This document shows, piece by piece, positions 1 to 19,510 of a stretch of 64,000 nt of DNA. A model generated the notes under the pieces. That model did no database searches. It was not told where the DNA came from and saw only the letters and a list, made by a program, of their open reading frames with translations. Source of the DNA: Epiperipatus broadwayi (Eukaryota; Onychophora; Udeonychophora; Euonychophora; Peripatidae); the NCBI GenBank assembly GCA_028023455.1, contig JAQFVV010006507.1:1-64000 (forward strand), written 5' to 3'. The position numbers were made by a program, and so were the translations under genes. Numbering within the stretch: position 1 is the first letter of the stretch; each line of letters begins with the position of its first letter.

Positions 1-6
1 AAAGGG

Positions 7-10
<4 letters not shown>

Positions 11-72
<62 letters not shown>
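11..72. repeat. (AT)n microsatellite, left flank of el.1
   Basis: Uninterrupted AT dinucleotides. The first bases of the el.1 5' LTR follow directly. The matching right flank of el.1 (18063-18128) is also (AT)n, so the element appears to have inserted into an AT tract, and its target duplication cannot be resolved exactly. Confidence 0.9.
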
Positions 73-75
<3 letters not shown>

Positions 76-416
76 CCATATGGTTTGGCTCTATCACATT
101 AAGCTTTATTCAAAAAATCCAGTATGTAAAATTTTAAATTTTAATTAATAATAATTTATAATATATTGAAAAACCAGTGCGTAAAAATCATTTATACATT
201 GAAATGCTTGTGGGATTATAATTTTACAATTAAGCAAAATCTCACCAATAAATATCCTAAAAGTGATGATGACTTGGACTGTTTGAGAGACTGGAAAATC
301 TGATAGAGTGGATATAAATCTCATAAACATTTTGTCATAAGTTCCAGTGGCAGCTCTATTTCAAATAATATTTTAATAGTATTAAACCAATTTGGAAGTA
401 TGAAAATATTTAGCAC

Positions 417-567
<151 letters not shown>

Positions 568-1431
568 ACAATTTTAATGCACAAATCGGCGCATAACAGC
601 AGAGCTTCTTCAAATTAAATCACAATTTATTATAAACTTAATATAAATTATAATAAATAATGCCCTAGCTCTTTCAAGAGAACTTAGCTCTCATAATCAT
701 GGGTAACAAAGAGTAAGTGTAACAAGGTTGCTATGTGTAAATATATGCAGATATATGTAAATTAATTGAACTATATGCGTAAATCTAATTAACCCATTTC
801 TTAGAAATTTTATAACACGCATCTTTCCTATTCATAGCCTTATCATCCATGGCAATAAAACATGCCTCCTTCACCTTTCTCTTAACATCATTTCTTTCCC
901 TACAAACTATTCTTGGATTTTCAGGTTCACATGAATGACCAGTTAATTTCTGATGCATCAGAAATTAACTGGTCATTCATGTGAACCTGAAAATCCAAGA
1001 ATAGTTTATAGGGAAAGAAATGATGTTATCAATATTCGCAATGCATCAGAAATTAACTGGTCATTCATGTGAACCTGAAAATCCAAGAATAGTTTGTAGG
1101 GAAACAAATGATGTTAAGAGAAAGGTGAAGGAGGCATGTTTTATTGCCATGGATGATAAGGCTATGAATAGGAAAGATGCTTGTTATAAAATTTCTAAGA
1201 AATGGGTTAATTAGATTTACGCATATAGTTCAATTAATTTACATATATCTGCATATATTTACACATAGCAACCTTGTTACACTTACTCTTTGTTACCCAT
1301 GATTATGAGAGCTAAGTTCTCTTGAAAGAGCTAGGGCATTATTTATTATAATTTATATTAAGTTTATAATAAATTGTGATTTAATTTGAAGAAGCTCTGC
1401 TGTTATGCACTGATTTGTGCATTAAAATTGT
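568..1431. mobile_element. Penelope-like 3' fragments in head-to-head inverted arrangement
   Basis: Arm 568-955 is the reverse complement of 1042-1431 with few mismatches (about 390 bp each). Between them lies a truncated direct copy (956-1029). The centre is a TGATGCATCA palindrome. Each full copy encodes the same short C-terminal peptide (stop at 1214 in the + copy), with the pattern H-x3-TGH, ENPRIV-RE, KRKVKEACFI and a terminal MNR. This resembles the end of the GIY-YIG endonuclease domain of Penelope-like elements (family knowledge). The block is absent from the 3' LTR of el.1, so it inserted after el.1 did, inside the (TTA)n run. Assignment to Penelope rests on this short peptide and on the inverted-copy habit, so it is moderate. 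Confidence 0.5.
1020..1214 (+). pseudogene. C-terminal fragment of a Penelope-like RT/GIY-YIG polyprotein
   Basis: 64-codon open frame; the conserved part starts near 1041. It carries a TGH motif, then CRETND, KRKVKEACFI and MNRKDA before the TAG at 1214. In GIY-YIG domains of Penelope-like elements a histidine, a glutamate-containing helix and an asparagine occur in this order near the C terminus. The RT and most of the endonuclease are missing. The identical peptide is encoded on the minus strand in the other arm (ending near 790). Confidence 0.45.
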
Positions 1432-1467
1432 ATATATATAGTAGGCAGCTGAGTGTGAAATAATTTC

Positions 1468-1664
<197 letters not shown>

Positions 1665-3375
1665 ACAGTAATTAAAAGAAAAGAAAACAATTTATAATTC
1701 TTCTAAATTTTGTGAACAATTTTCTAATATATTGTATTTTAATTGAAATTGAAATGTAAGTCTAATTTTGTTTGACTAAAGGGAAATATTAATTTATTCA
1801 TACTGTGTTTTCATTGGTGCATTTAGTATCATTATGCAATGTAATACAAGGTTTACATCATATAACAGTTTGTTGGGGGGAAGGCTAGTAAATGAAAAAA
1901 AAATCGGAATAAAAAGACTACAATTTTTTCACTTATAAAATAAAGTAAAAAAAAACACCTAAAATTAACAACATTGTGGATTAAATTGAACAATATTAAT
2001 GGATAATGTGGAGTTAAAAGTATGGAGTAAAAACTTTAAAACCTTGTATTATTTTACCACTTTTTTCCATTGATTTTATAATTTCTAATATGCATACTGG
2101 AGAAGATACCATAATGGCCATATGCATAATTATTTACCTCAACAAATATTACGACAAACGAAGAACAATTCCAGAAAATGTAAGCAACTACTTTTATTTA
2201 GTTTGTATTAGTCAATTTTTAGATTTAAAAATGACCTGTAAATTATTAAATTGAAAAGGAAAAGATTAGATTGTTTTGGTTTTCACACTTTTTATTATGA
2301 ATAAAAAAATAAGTTTACTTATAAATTGTAATCTTCATAAAATATAATTCGAAATAAGTTTGAAGAAAGTGTAAAAATATAGATCAGTCCAACTAAAAAA
2401 ACAGTCAATTTTTTAAAGTCATATAAAGTTTAATCAATTTAAAAAGAAAATGCATGAATATATTTCTTATTCACATTAAAAAAGAAAAGTCATCTGCCCA
2501 AGGGTATTTCACTGTGAATTTGCTAACTTATTGAAAATAGAAAATGACAGATTATTAATGCCAAAAATATCATATTGATAATTGCTCACATTTGAATAAA
2601 TTTTTCTTAGTATTATTAAACACATATAAATTTGCTGATAGAAATGAATAAATAAATATTTACTTTTAATCTTTATTGTAGAACATGCATATTAATAATA
2701 TTTTAAAATGTTTTAAAAATAGCAAGATCATTTAAAATTATTACAGATTTTACTCTGGATGGAAAAACAAGATAAACAAATCAATAAATGATTTTATAAA
2801 GTTAAGCTTGTTAATTATAATGAACCTATAAATTCATTTTATGGAAAATTATCTACAGAAAGTATGGATAAACCTATTTTAATTGCACTACACTCAGAAG
2901 CATTTAAAAATGGTCTCACTATGCTGAATCAATAAATAAATCAATAAATAATTTTTTAAAAATTTTTGTTTTAAAGATCATAATAGACCTACAAATTCAT
3001 TTAAGGAAAATTATCTATAAAAATTAAAATGTGGATAAACCCATTTAATTGTGCTAAACTCAGAAAAGCATTTGAATATTGTCACACTATGCTAGCATCG
3101 AACATAATAATCAATATATATATATATATATATATGAGAATTATTTAGGAATGTTTGCTCCTGATATCAGTTTTTTTATCATTTTTGCTCATAAGGACAA
3201 AACAAACTTTGAATTAAAAGGATAAAATCTAATGGAAGAAAATGTTCATTTATTTTATTTTGTTATTGTTTTTTTTAGTATTATTAATCTATATTTTTGC
3301 CATGTATAATTCAGGGATTTTTTTTAAATATATTTATTATGGTATAAAATATACTTAGTAACAGATGAAGAAATG

Positions 3376-3418
<43 letters not shown>

Positions 3419-3420
3419 TC

Positions 3421-3436
3421 ATAAAAAAAGTATGTG

Positions 3437-3472
<36 letters not shown>

Positions 3473-3488
3473 CACATACTTTTTTTAT
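3421..3488. repeat. Palindrome centred on (AT)n
   Basis: The arm at 3421-3440 is repeated in reverse complement at 3469-3488, with about 30 bases of (AT)n between. The 3' LTR of el.1 has only a plain (TA)n at the corresponding site (near 14844-14883), so the palindromic arms are specific to this copy. Confidence 0.85.
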
Positions 3489-6400
3489 TTTCCAGTTAAG
3501 GGAAAACATAATATTAAATATCATTTATCTAGACAGAGAGATATATATTTACTTCTCCCACTTTTAAAACAGATTTTAATATTTTATTGAAGGGTAAACA
3601 AACAGACCAAATTTGTCAAAGTTATACACGTAATGACACAATTGTTTTATTATATGAAATAATTACTATAAGCATTTTTCATTTTTTAAATTTTTCCTAT
3701 GAATGAACATGTCCACTTTAAATATAAACTGTAAGCTGATTTCCATTGTTTACTTGTGTATGGCTTGCTATAACAAAAGTATTATTTGTGTTTTAAAATA
3801 ATTAATGGTCATTTGACTTATATGTTGGTGGTTTGTTTGTTAATATATTAATAGGTTCTGCATTGTGAAATATAATATTTGTTTCCACTTTTATTGTTAG
3901 GATTATTTTATCTTGTTATGGTATTGATAAGGATTTATGACAGCTTTCAGCTGATAGGTATATGCCACATATAGTATCATTAATATTAATTTTGCACATG
4001 GTCTGATGTAGAATTTTCCATTGCTGATTACATGAGATGATGATATTGTTGAGGCTGATGAATTGTTAGTGCTTCATTAGCAAAGTTAATCCCAAGAGAG
4101 GATGACATCCATGGTCTGAATTCTATTTTCCTGTGATGAGGTTATGCCCACAAACACTTTTATACCTTTGAAAAGGTATTAGAATTGGCCATATTATTGT
4201 ATAACTATCATGTTGTTTTGTAGAGACTCCCTTTATTGTTTGATAGTTATATAGTTAGTTTTCCATCATGTATGGTGAAGTTTTGTGTTTCAAAATCAAT
4301 TATCAGGAATAAAATAAAGTTACATTAAGGGACATTGTTTTATCTATAGTGTTTGTCTAATTGGAATAGTATTTTTATGATTTTGTAGGATCTTTATCAG
4401 TTTATAAAAAAGCAACCAAAGCTTACTAGTGATTGTAAAACTTCTATATGGAAGAGATACACATGGACAGGGTTGATTTATCTTCATCAAGCAGTGATTT
4501 GCTGATGGATCAGTAAAATAGGTTAACTATTAAAATGATTAGGTTGTGGAAATAGGCAATGTTTTGGTGTCATATGTGCATTTGACTTCTGATGTATGTC
4601 CCCACATCAATACAGTAATTTTTTATAGTAAATGCTAATAATTGTTAATTGTGCTGAATATGATAAGTGTCCTTATCAAATTCTGATAAATAAAATATCT
4701 AGAGTTTAATACACTAAATTATAATCTTGAGTTTTAGATTTAAAAAGTTGCATTAATCCCAAAAACCTAAATACATTTTGTTATATAATTTGAGTGCTAA
4801 TTTAGCTTAAATAAAGTTGAACTATCTTATTCTATAAGATAGAATTATGATAGAAACCTAACCAATAATAATAATAGTGATACTATGAATATTACTGTAT
4901 TAGTTTGTCTTATTTACTATGTGTGTAGGCAATGGGATTCCAAGTATTTTCCTTCTCTGATTTTGTTTAATGTATTCATCTTATTTCATACAATGTGTCT
5001 GAAATAAATTTGCAAATAATGTAAATAAATCTTTTTGTGTTAAAAATTTATTTAGTTGTCTGTAGTCTTATTGCTAATCATCACACCATTATTATTATTA
5101 TTATTATTATTATTGCTATTGTTTCATCATCTGATTATATGGAAATCATCATTGATCAATATAGTAAAACTAACTATATGTTGGTATATCATAATAATTT
5201 TGGTAAGCCCTGTGATTTATGAGTACATCTGGGGCATCATCACTTAATAAGCAAAATATTATTAACCTAGATTTCATATTATTTTAAATGGTATACTAAA
5301 AGATTAAACACGTAATATTAGTTTAATCAATTTATTTGAACCTGCAGATCTATCATTCACTGATCTTGATCACATTGTTTATATTTATGTGAAAAAAAGA
5401 AGTTGGTAAGTTATTGTGTTTAGTTATTGAAAAATTATTCTTATGTCTTGAAGCTTAAATTATAAAAGTTAGCAAATTTTTAAAGTTTCTTTGAAATTAT
5501 TAAATATTGTTTGCTAATTCAATTTGGTATTAAAAGCCATTTTGTACATTGTGTTTGGGTAGTGGCAAAATCCTGCTCACTGACCCAAGAATATCTTGTA
5601 TAACAATCTTTAAGATGTTTGAACCCTGAGAATAATAATTTAGTAATTTCCAATGTATAATTTGAATTTATGGTAAATTTTATATCTAGTTATTTATTGT
5701 AGTTGGATTTGAGTTTTGTTATACTCACTGTTTTATAAAAGTCAACCAAACATTAAGTTGTAAATTGCTTCTTTTGTCTTAAACATATAGCTTGTTTTGA
5801 CTTTATGGTGAATATTCTGGTTTTGTCAAGCTTGGAATCCATATTTTGTTGAGTTAGCTTATTATCATTTAATTCAATATCACTTTAGAGTTCGGTACAT
5901 CGTCTTCCATCATAATCCTCTCATCTGTCATTTCAATCTTTCTTTATTTCTTCATTATTATTTCATCCTAATTCATTGTCATAATTAATTCACATTTCTT
6001 TAGCTCTTGCTCAACTATCATGTTAATCATTTGTTAACTCTTATTCTATCATCATCTTAGTCATTCATTATTCTCATACATCTTCACTTTTTTCTCTTCA
6101 TTCTCTGACTCCTTTAATTTTATTATTTAATTATTACTTATTTTCATCATCCATTTACTCATTTACATCCTAATTTACTTATTGCTGGATTTATATTTAA
6201 TTTTATATTTATTCCCTCAATCTAATTATTATTTATTTATTGGTTTGATGAATATTAAATTTGTTTCATAACATTTGTTTTGTTTGTGGATTTTAAAGCT
6301 AGTTTGACCAGAAGTTATTATCTTCATTAATCACATTGTAATTTTTTTAAGTTTATAGTTTTATGTGAGCTTAGTCAACATAGAAATCATCTCTTTAGTT

Positions 6401-7192
6401 TAACATTTATTTTAGGTATATATTCTAGATTAGTGGTAGCTAGGAAGATTACATAAGAAGATATAATCACCCTAAAATGAGAGGCTAGATTAAATTGATT
6501 GGTAACTACAGAAGGTTACAGAGAAGAACATGTCACCCTAAAACATAATGCTAGATTGACTAGCTAGATTAGCATAGAATGTTACAGAGAAGGTTATGGC
6601 TCCCAAATGTGTAGGATGACTATATATATTAGCTATGGAAAAAGGTTACAGATGAGAATAAGGTGTCCTGAAATGCGTGAGCTCGATTGTCAAAGTAATG
6701 ATTATTGTTTGAGATTTGTAGTAATTCTAAAAGAATTATTCTAAAAGAATGATTGTTAAGAAAAAATCAGTGTGAGCAAGTTGTGAATGATGTTTCAGAA
6801 TGTAACAAATTATACTAACTTTGGATTATGTGGATGATCATGACTCAAATAAGTTTTAGAAATAATCATAAATAAATTACAAGATGTACTTTGTATAATA
6901 CTATTATATAATAAAATATCCTTGATAGCAATATGTTAAATGATGGTGTTATTGGCATAAGATTGCAACATGTTTAGAGTTGTACATTGATGTAGGCATA
7001 GGAACTTAAAATAGTTAGGTAGAGTATATGTTGTCTAGCATATGGTCGTTTTTTTTTCTTTGTGTGTGAACATATGTGGAATTGTGGGTCAATGGAAATG
7101 TTGTAGTGGTGAAATGTATACAGGGTTGATTCAATTTAATTCAAATTAAGTAGTATAGTCATAAATATTATTATAAGAAAATATTTACAAAA

Positions 7193-9152
7193 ATGAGTGG
7201 ACTAGAATATAGTCCCATTCTGATAGATGCTTTTATGCCAGAAGTACCCATAAGAGATTTGGATGTTTTCTACTTTGAATCTCAAGAAACAGAGAAGTCT
7301 AAAAATAAAATCTCTACTGGTGGTACTACTGTTGAACTAAGTGATACAAATACAATGTATCAAATCTTAATGGAATTTATGAAGAGATTAGAGAATAACA
7401 TGGAAGAAAATAATGAGAGTATAAGAAAGTTGAAAAGTGAAATGAAAAAAAATTAGATTATAAGAGAGTTGGAAGATAAAATGGAGAATAATATAAGAGG
7501 ATTAGAGAATAAACTGGAAGAAAATAATAAGTGTATAAAGATGTTAAAAGATGTGATGGAGGGATTTGAAAATAAAGTTGAGGAAAAGATTGAGAAAAAA
7601 GCAGAAGAATCAAGGGTTAAGGAAAGAGATAACTCAAAACAATGAGAATATTAAGAGTTCACTGGAAAAGTCCATGCAAGAACAATTTGAAGATTTTAGG
7701 AGCACAGATATAGAGGAACTCAAGAATAAGTTTTGTGAGTTTAGAGGTAAGTTGTAATCATAATAATATGTGAGCTAAGAAAGATATTAATAATGTGTGC
7801 CATGATTTTGAGGCTAGCAGAGATGATACCAAAGAAAGATTTACTCTATTGCAGAATGAAGTTGACGGGGTAAAGATAAGCTTTGAGGAAGAGATTGTGC
7901 ATCAACAAATTCAATTCAAATTAGAAATGAGCCACGAAATTGAGGATGCTTTCATCAAATACCAAGGAAATGTAGAAGAAAATTTTGAGTTTAAAAATAA
8001 AATAGAAAGCACTGTAGAAAAATTGCAGAAAGAACTTAGTGAAAGTTTCATAAAGGAAGCTATTTATTTGGACTGTGTTAAGGAACAAAAGATTGAATTT
8101 CATAAACATTTTGAACAGTTTAAAAAGGAACAAGAAAAGTATGTAGTAGAACTGTTAGAGAAAAGTAATAGGGAATTCCAAATTTTAAGTACAGGTAGCA
8201 GAATGGAAAGTATCCAAGGAAAGCCTACTATTGGGTCCAGAGAGCTAAATGACAAAATTGATATTACTTTGGTTAGTCCAAAAGAAACTTGCATGAAACA
8301 AGATATCTCTACTATTTATAATGATGATATGCCTCTAAAAGGGAAAGGGCCTGTTCTTACCCACTTTTCAGGGATAAACCAGACAAAACGAACCATAGAA
8401 GCAAACCTGAGCAATGGCAGCTCTACAGTGTTATGGTTTAACAATATTAAACATTTAAAGGAAGAGCCCAGAGAAAATCCTTTAAGAGTACTTACATAGT
8501 TTAGAGGAGTTGTTCTCTTTGTGTGGATTGGCAGAAAATAAGAAATTGGCCATATCATGCAACCATCTGTATGTTTCGGTTAGAGATTGGTGGCAGTCTT
8601 TTTTGATCAGCGAACCACATATGGTGACTTTAAACACATGATACTTACATCCTTTTAGGGAGATGATAAGCAGAGTAATATCTGCTATCAAATATCCCAC
8701 GAAAAATATAGCCCACATAAAGGAAGTTTTCCCAATTTTTCCAAGAGCAAGTGGTGAGATTAAAAACACTGACAGAATTCCCTCTTTCAGAGCATCAGAT
8801 AGTGAGGATTCTCCACCACAATCTACCTAAATCAATAGAGCAGGTGTCAGACATCTTCGATGCTCACAAAATCTCTGCATATACTAGGGAAAATTATCGC
8901 AGAGTTAATAAAGAAAGACCCAGCTATATTTTAATGAATATAGATGTAAGGGAAACATCAAAGGTTCAGAAAATTTTTCAAAGGAGATATATTTCTCCCA
9001 AGCTGAGGCCTTCTCTATATTCTGGTGCTAATAGGCATTTAAGTAGGTCAAAATACAGACTGGTTATATTAAACAATGAACCTTTAACTAGTGTTACAGC
9101 CACTATAATTGAGAAAGTTGGGGGTAAAGCTGAAAATAAATCTAAACTTTAA
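7193..9152 (+). pseudogene. gag: el.1 gag, broken
   Basis: Structural protein of the retrotransposon particle. The N-terminal 400-odd residues are a Lys/Glu/Asn-rich coiled coil (7193-7760), followed by a longer intact stretch at 7795-8499, then the conserved gag core with DWWQS-like residues near 8585-8600 and a Leu-rich segment (8751-8870) matching the el.2 gag. The C-terminal part (about 8960-9060) is Arg/Lys-rich and no CCHC zinc knuckle is visible. Breaks: an in-frame TAG at 7454-7456, frame changes near 7600 and 7770, and several shifts between 8500 and 8750. ATG at 7193 was chosen because it opens the coiled-coil frame about 540 bp after the LTR, a leader length close to that of el.2. 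Confidence 0.75.
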
Positions 9153-9219
9153 ACTGAATGGGTTTTTGTACAATAGCTCCTTCTTACAATGATCTTCTGT
9201 TAACAAAAGGAGGGACAAT

Positions 9220-12200
9220 GTGATGTGGATTTTAAACACCCTTGATCTAGATATTTATTATTTAGAATCCTGCACACTGGGTGAACCACCCATTATGTAT
9301 AACTGCCTGGTTATAAAATTAGTTATTGAGGAGATTAGTATAGATGCTCTAATTGATTCAGGCAGCCAGGCATCCATCTTGTCTGAAATTACATATGATA
9401 AAATTTTAAACTTATCCTCTGGTGTTCCCTCATTACCAATAAAACAAATTCAAGTAATGTTAGCTAACAGGAAAAGAACCAAGCTCTGTAATAAACAGGT
9501 CTGGGTAAGTTTTAAAAATAATCAAATTGATTTTGAGCATGTGTTTTTTGTTAAACCTGGATTGATTCATGAAACTATTATAGGCTCAGACTTCATGATT
9601 AACAATAATTGTATAGTTGATTATTAACAAAATTTATTTTCCTGTGAAAATCATGTCTTTCAGTTGGAATATGGATCACATAATTTCCCCAGTCAATTAC
9701 TGTGCATCCATGACCCATCAATTGATGTTAGTATCAAAACTAAAATCGGCTGCCTTAGTTTTCTAAATTTAGGAGTAGTGGAAAATTTTATATCAATTAA
9801 TGTATTAATTCAAAATCATTTTCTTTAAAGACCCAGGTATAACAGAAGAATATACTCATAGAATTACATTGAGGAGCATTGAGCCTTTTCAACAGAAAAT
9901 GTACCCCATTTTTTACAAATATCAAAGTGAGGTACAGTCAAATTGACTGGATATTGGAATGGCAAATTATTAGGAAGTGCCCTTCTGCTTATGTTAACCC
10001 TCTTGTAGTTATTAGAAAGAAGGATAGCATTATTTGAGTTTGCCTGGATGCTCAAATGTTAAACCAGATGACTGTCCCTGAGCATGACATTCATCCATCA
10101 GTACATGAGCTCTTGGTTAAGTTTAAAGGGAGGTTAATTTTCCTCACATTTGATCTTATGGCCAGTTATTGGCAAAAACCACTTCATGAGGATGACAAAA
10201 AATATATGGTTTTCCGTTTCCAAGGCCAATCATATATTTTTATAAGGATGCCCTTTGGTCTTGTTAATAGTGGTGCTGGTCTGATCAGACGCCTAAACAT
10301 GATTTTTTAAACCAATTAAAAGAGAAACTCATTATGTACATGGACAATATTGTCATCACTTCCAGTAGTTTAGCAGAGCACATGGAACACTTACAAATGT
10401 TTTTCCAAGAGTGTTCCTCCAAAAAATTAAAGATTAACTTGGAGAATTGCAGCAGAAGAAATTATTATCTTGGGACATTTAGTCAATGCTCATAAGATCA
10501 AGCCCCATCCACAAAAGATTGTTGCTACACAGGATTTCCTCATTTTTAAAACTAAAAAGAAACTTTGCTCTTTTCTCAGTCTATGCAACTATTATCACAA
10601 AATTTACGAGGACTTTGCTGGTGATATTATTCAATTATACAACTTGTTAAAAATATCTGAGAGGTGAGTTTGGAATACTGATTAAACAAAAAACTTTAAC
10701 ACAGTCAAGGCGAATTTCCTCAAGAAGATCATATTACATTACCTTGATTTTAAAAATAATTTTTATATACAATCAGAGAGTAGTCATTATGGTCTAGTAG
10801 TAAAATTATTTCAACTTAATGATAATCAGGAGCCTTAAGTTCTATACTTTTTGAGTAGTTGTTTAAAAGGGCTGAACTGAACTACTCCATCACAGAAAAG
10901 GAAGCACTATCAGTTGTTTGGGCATTTCAGAAACTGTGCCAATTATTGCTAGGCTCCAAAGTGATTGTCTTAGCAGACAATAATAATTTTAGAATTTATA
11001 AAACAAAGTTATCTCAATAATGAGAGAATTATTAGGTGGAGCTCATATCTACAACAATTCAACTATAGCATTGTATATGTTCAAGGTAGAAAGAATATTC
11101 CAGCTGATATGATAAGCCACCACCCTGTCTTATTTTACTCCAACATTCAGATACTCAACATATTACTGTAAATAACTTAAATCAAATTGTGGATGAATCT
11201 ATAGTTCAAGACTATGATCATTTTGCCGCTATTCAGAATCAAGATGCAAAATTAAACAATATTATTTCTACTTTGGAAAATTCTCATCTTAGGAATAATA
11301 ATAATTATAAGAATATTCTGAAAATAATTATAAGATATAAATTTAATCATGGGATCTTGATGTATAAGACTAATTTAAATGATGATAAATCATGGTGTAT
11401 CATCATACCATCATGTGTTGTAAATAAATTAATCAACTATGTCCATGGTAAATATGGACATTTTGGTGCTTCAAATATCTACCATGTATTAACACCTTAT
11501 TTTTTTCATCTCATATGTATAGAGACATTGCAAAAAAGATAACAACATGAAGTATTTGTATAAAATCAAAATATTGTACCAAATCATTTGCTGGTACTTT
11601 ATAGCCAATAATTCCCAGTAAACCAAATGAATTACTCATGCTTGATTTTTACAGACCTCTCCCACCATCTAACTGGCAAAAATTTATATTAGTTGCATAT
11701 AAAATGTTCTCTAAATTAGTTTCTACATACCCTATACAATGAACATATGCTAAAAGTACTATCAGGTACTTAACTGATTATCAGTTTTTATTAGTAGGTA
11801 AACCTGATGTAATCTTGACCGATCATGGCACTGCCTTTATATAAAAAAATGTAGCCAATGGGTTCAAACACAAGGTATTAAACATGTCATGAGTTCAATG
11901 ACAAACCCTGTCAAATTCTTGTTAGCATGTGATGTGTGAGCTCAGTAGACTCTTTAGGGTCTATGTGCAAGTTGACCATAAACAATGGCTCAAAAAGCTT
12001 CCTAAACTAACTCACTATATTAATGTTACTTTCAATGAGTCTACAGGATTTACTTCAGTCCAATTACACTATGGGTGGCATTAACCTCTACCATTAAGAC
12101 TCCATTACCCTTCATAAAGAAAATTAATAAAGACAGTGACATAGTTAGGGCACATAACAGGCTGATAAAAATGGGGCTAAAATGGGTGAAACAATCAAAA

Positions 12201-12421
12201 ACTAAGCCACATCCATTTAAGGCTGGAGACCTTGTGCTCTTGCATACCACTCACATTACCAATGTGCAGAAAAATCAGTATAAGAAATTTCTTAATTTAT
12301 ATGAAGTTCCTTTCCAAATAATTGGGCATGTTGGGGAGAATGCTTTATGGTCTCAACCCCTGAGGGTCCAAAAGGAATTTACAATGCACGCAGTCTAATA
12401 CCATACCCATCAACCAATTAA
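9220..12421 (+). pseudogene. pol: el.1 pol (protease, RT, RNase H, integrase), broken
   Basis: Protease: LIDSGSQASIL near 9347-9385 and IIGSDF near 9575-9600. Reverse transcriptase: from about 9880, with the conserved polymerase block around 10030-10300 (HDIHPS, ASYWQ, MPFGLVNSG); the catalytic YVDD box is altered to YMDN near 10330. A connection segment follows (CNYYHK near 10590). RNase H remnants lie at 10870-11100. The integrase zinc-binding part is at 11430-11560, then a decayed catalytic core (11640-12070), and the C-terminal end closes with YNARS near 12385 and a stop at about 12419-12421. Stops and shifts occur throughout. The order RT, RNase H, integrase places it in Ty3/gypsy. The closest relative in the window is el.2 pol. 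Confidence 0.8.
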
Positions 12422-12572
12422 TACAAAAAAATGTCTACAGAGTGCAAATCATTTTAATTGTTTTTTTTTTAATTCTTACTAAAAAGGAAAATAAAAATAT
12501 TATTTCTTATTTAAGTTATTATTAACTAATGTATAAAATATTATATGTAAAAACTTAAAATTTTCCCTTTGC

Positions 12573-12586
12573 AAGTAGGAAAATAT
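12573..12586 (+). promoter_or_regulatory. Candidate polypurine tract of el.1
   Basis: The purine-rich AAGTAGGAAAA lies immediately before the start of the 3' LTR, where second-strand DNA synthesis would be primed. Its position, about 150 bp after the integrase stop, matches the layout of el.2. Confidence 0.5.

Positions 12587-18062
<5,476 letters not shown>

Positions 18063-18128
<66 letters not shown>
18063..18128. repeat. (AT)n microsatellite between el.1 and the short LTR element
   Basis: AT tract touching the GGTTACA end of el.1 on one side and the TGTGACG start of the next element on the other. The tract continues after that element at 21638, so the insertion split a pre-existing AT run. 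Confidence 0.9.
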
Positions 18129-18131
<3 letters not shown>

Positions 18132-19510
18132 GACGTTTATTTATATACGTTACAAATATATTGGCATTTGGTAAAAGCTAAAAAAAAGTAAATTTAGATT
18201 TTTTTTTGATTAGTATAATTTTTGTTAAAAACGTACAATGAAAGTTAAATTATTCTTTCAGTATTTTTTTTTTTATGTGATTAGTAATAACAGTAATTGG
18301 AGAGAACAAAAGAATTCCAAAAGTAAGAAAAAAAGATAAGCTGAAAGTAGAAATACTCAAATTAATTAAAGATGGCCGAAAACTTGAAGAAAATAAAGAC
18401 TTTAGTACACAAAATTTTTAAAGACTGGATAAGATTAAAAAGGCATGGTACGAGCATGCGCAGAAGTCCTGAAAACTGGATATAAAAAGGAGGGATCCGG
18501 TTGAAGGAACGTCTTGTTCGTTTTGTTTCTCTAGTTGGTCTTGGATAACATTTAATATATCCAAGATCGCTCTTCGCTGAAGGAATTCGGCATGTCGCAG
18601 TGAACCGGAGCGCCTGAAAACATCGGACCTAATGATGTACACCAGGAAAAGCCTTCGTGACTGACTGGGGAAATGGACCACAAGAACAAGCAAGAACCAA
18701 AAGGCCGAGCTCATTATTACCAAAAAACTATGCATAGTTATCTACTAATGAATTCATGAAACTTACCGGTAAGAATAATTATCCTGATTGTGACAAAGTT
18801 AACTAGTTAAAAACTACTCGTAAAATATATACGTATAAAAGAATCCAGATAGTGACTTTAATTTTTCTATATGAGAGACTCTTATTTAACCAAGAACTTT
18901 TTGTTTATTTTAAATATTTATATTTTCTGTCTATTTCCCACCTGAATTAAATGTGTTCTCTCCAAGGTATTAAATAGTTATTTAACTGATAAATATTTTA
19001 GTTTGTTAGAATAAAAGAGATTATACTTTTATCAACCTTTTTCATTGTGCGTTATTAATAGTAGTTATTATTTTTTATTATTAAATTTGTTTTAGTGAAA
19101 TAAGATTTAAACGTAAGTTACCTTTGCCAATATGCTTCAATACGCCCAGGGCTAATAATTGTAAAAAAATCATTAATTCTCATTACAGTAGAATTACCGT
19201 TCCAGGAAAAAAAAATATTATAAAAGAATCTTTTTATTTTTCTTTGTCTTACAACTTGCGAGAGGTGCTGGCGACATATTTCAATGGATTCTTAGGAATC
19301 CTGGCACCCATAGTAAATAAAATTAAAAGTTGATTTTTGTCAATAGCACAAATTCGTAACAATTAATAGGCTGGAGTTGATCAGGAAAAATAGCTGTGTT
19401 AAGAATAGAAATACAACTTTCTTTTTTGTTTCCTTGATACAGTTTGATCAACTCATGCTCAAATATACATTTGGGGCGTAAAGTGGTCTAGTAAAACGGT
19501 AAACGTTACA
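18129..19510 (+). repeat. 5' LTR of the short element
   Basis: Begins TGTGACG, ends CGTTACA. It contains a TATAAAA box at 18481-18487 preceded by a GCATGCGCA word (near 18455), and AATAAA words near 19010 and 19317 that could serve polyadenylation. A 105-codon minus-strand frame (18418-18735) is open in both LTRs but runs against the promoter and has no recognised domain. Confidence 0.85.
18481..18487 (+). promoter_or_regulatory. LTR TATA box
   Basis: TATAAAA, about 350 bp into the LTR, followed by a GC-richer segment where transcription would start (about 18510). An NRF-1-like GCATGCGCA word lies about 25 bp upstream. The same box occurs in the other LTR at 20605-20611, where the GCATGCGCA word has changed to GCATGCACA. 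Confidence 0.6.

Noticed and set aside
18418-18735. 105-codon minus-strand frame in both LTRs of the short element
   Set aside because: It spans the TATA box on the opposite strand, has no recognised domain, and is present twice only because the LTRs are copies.
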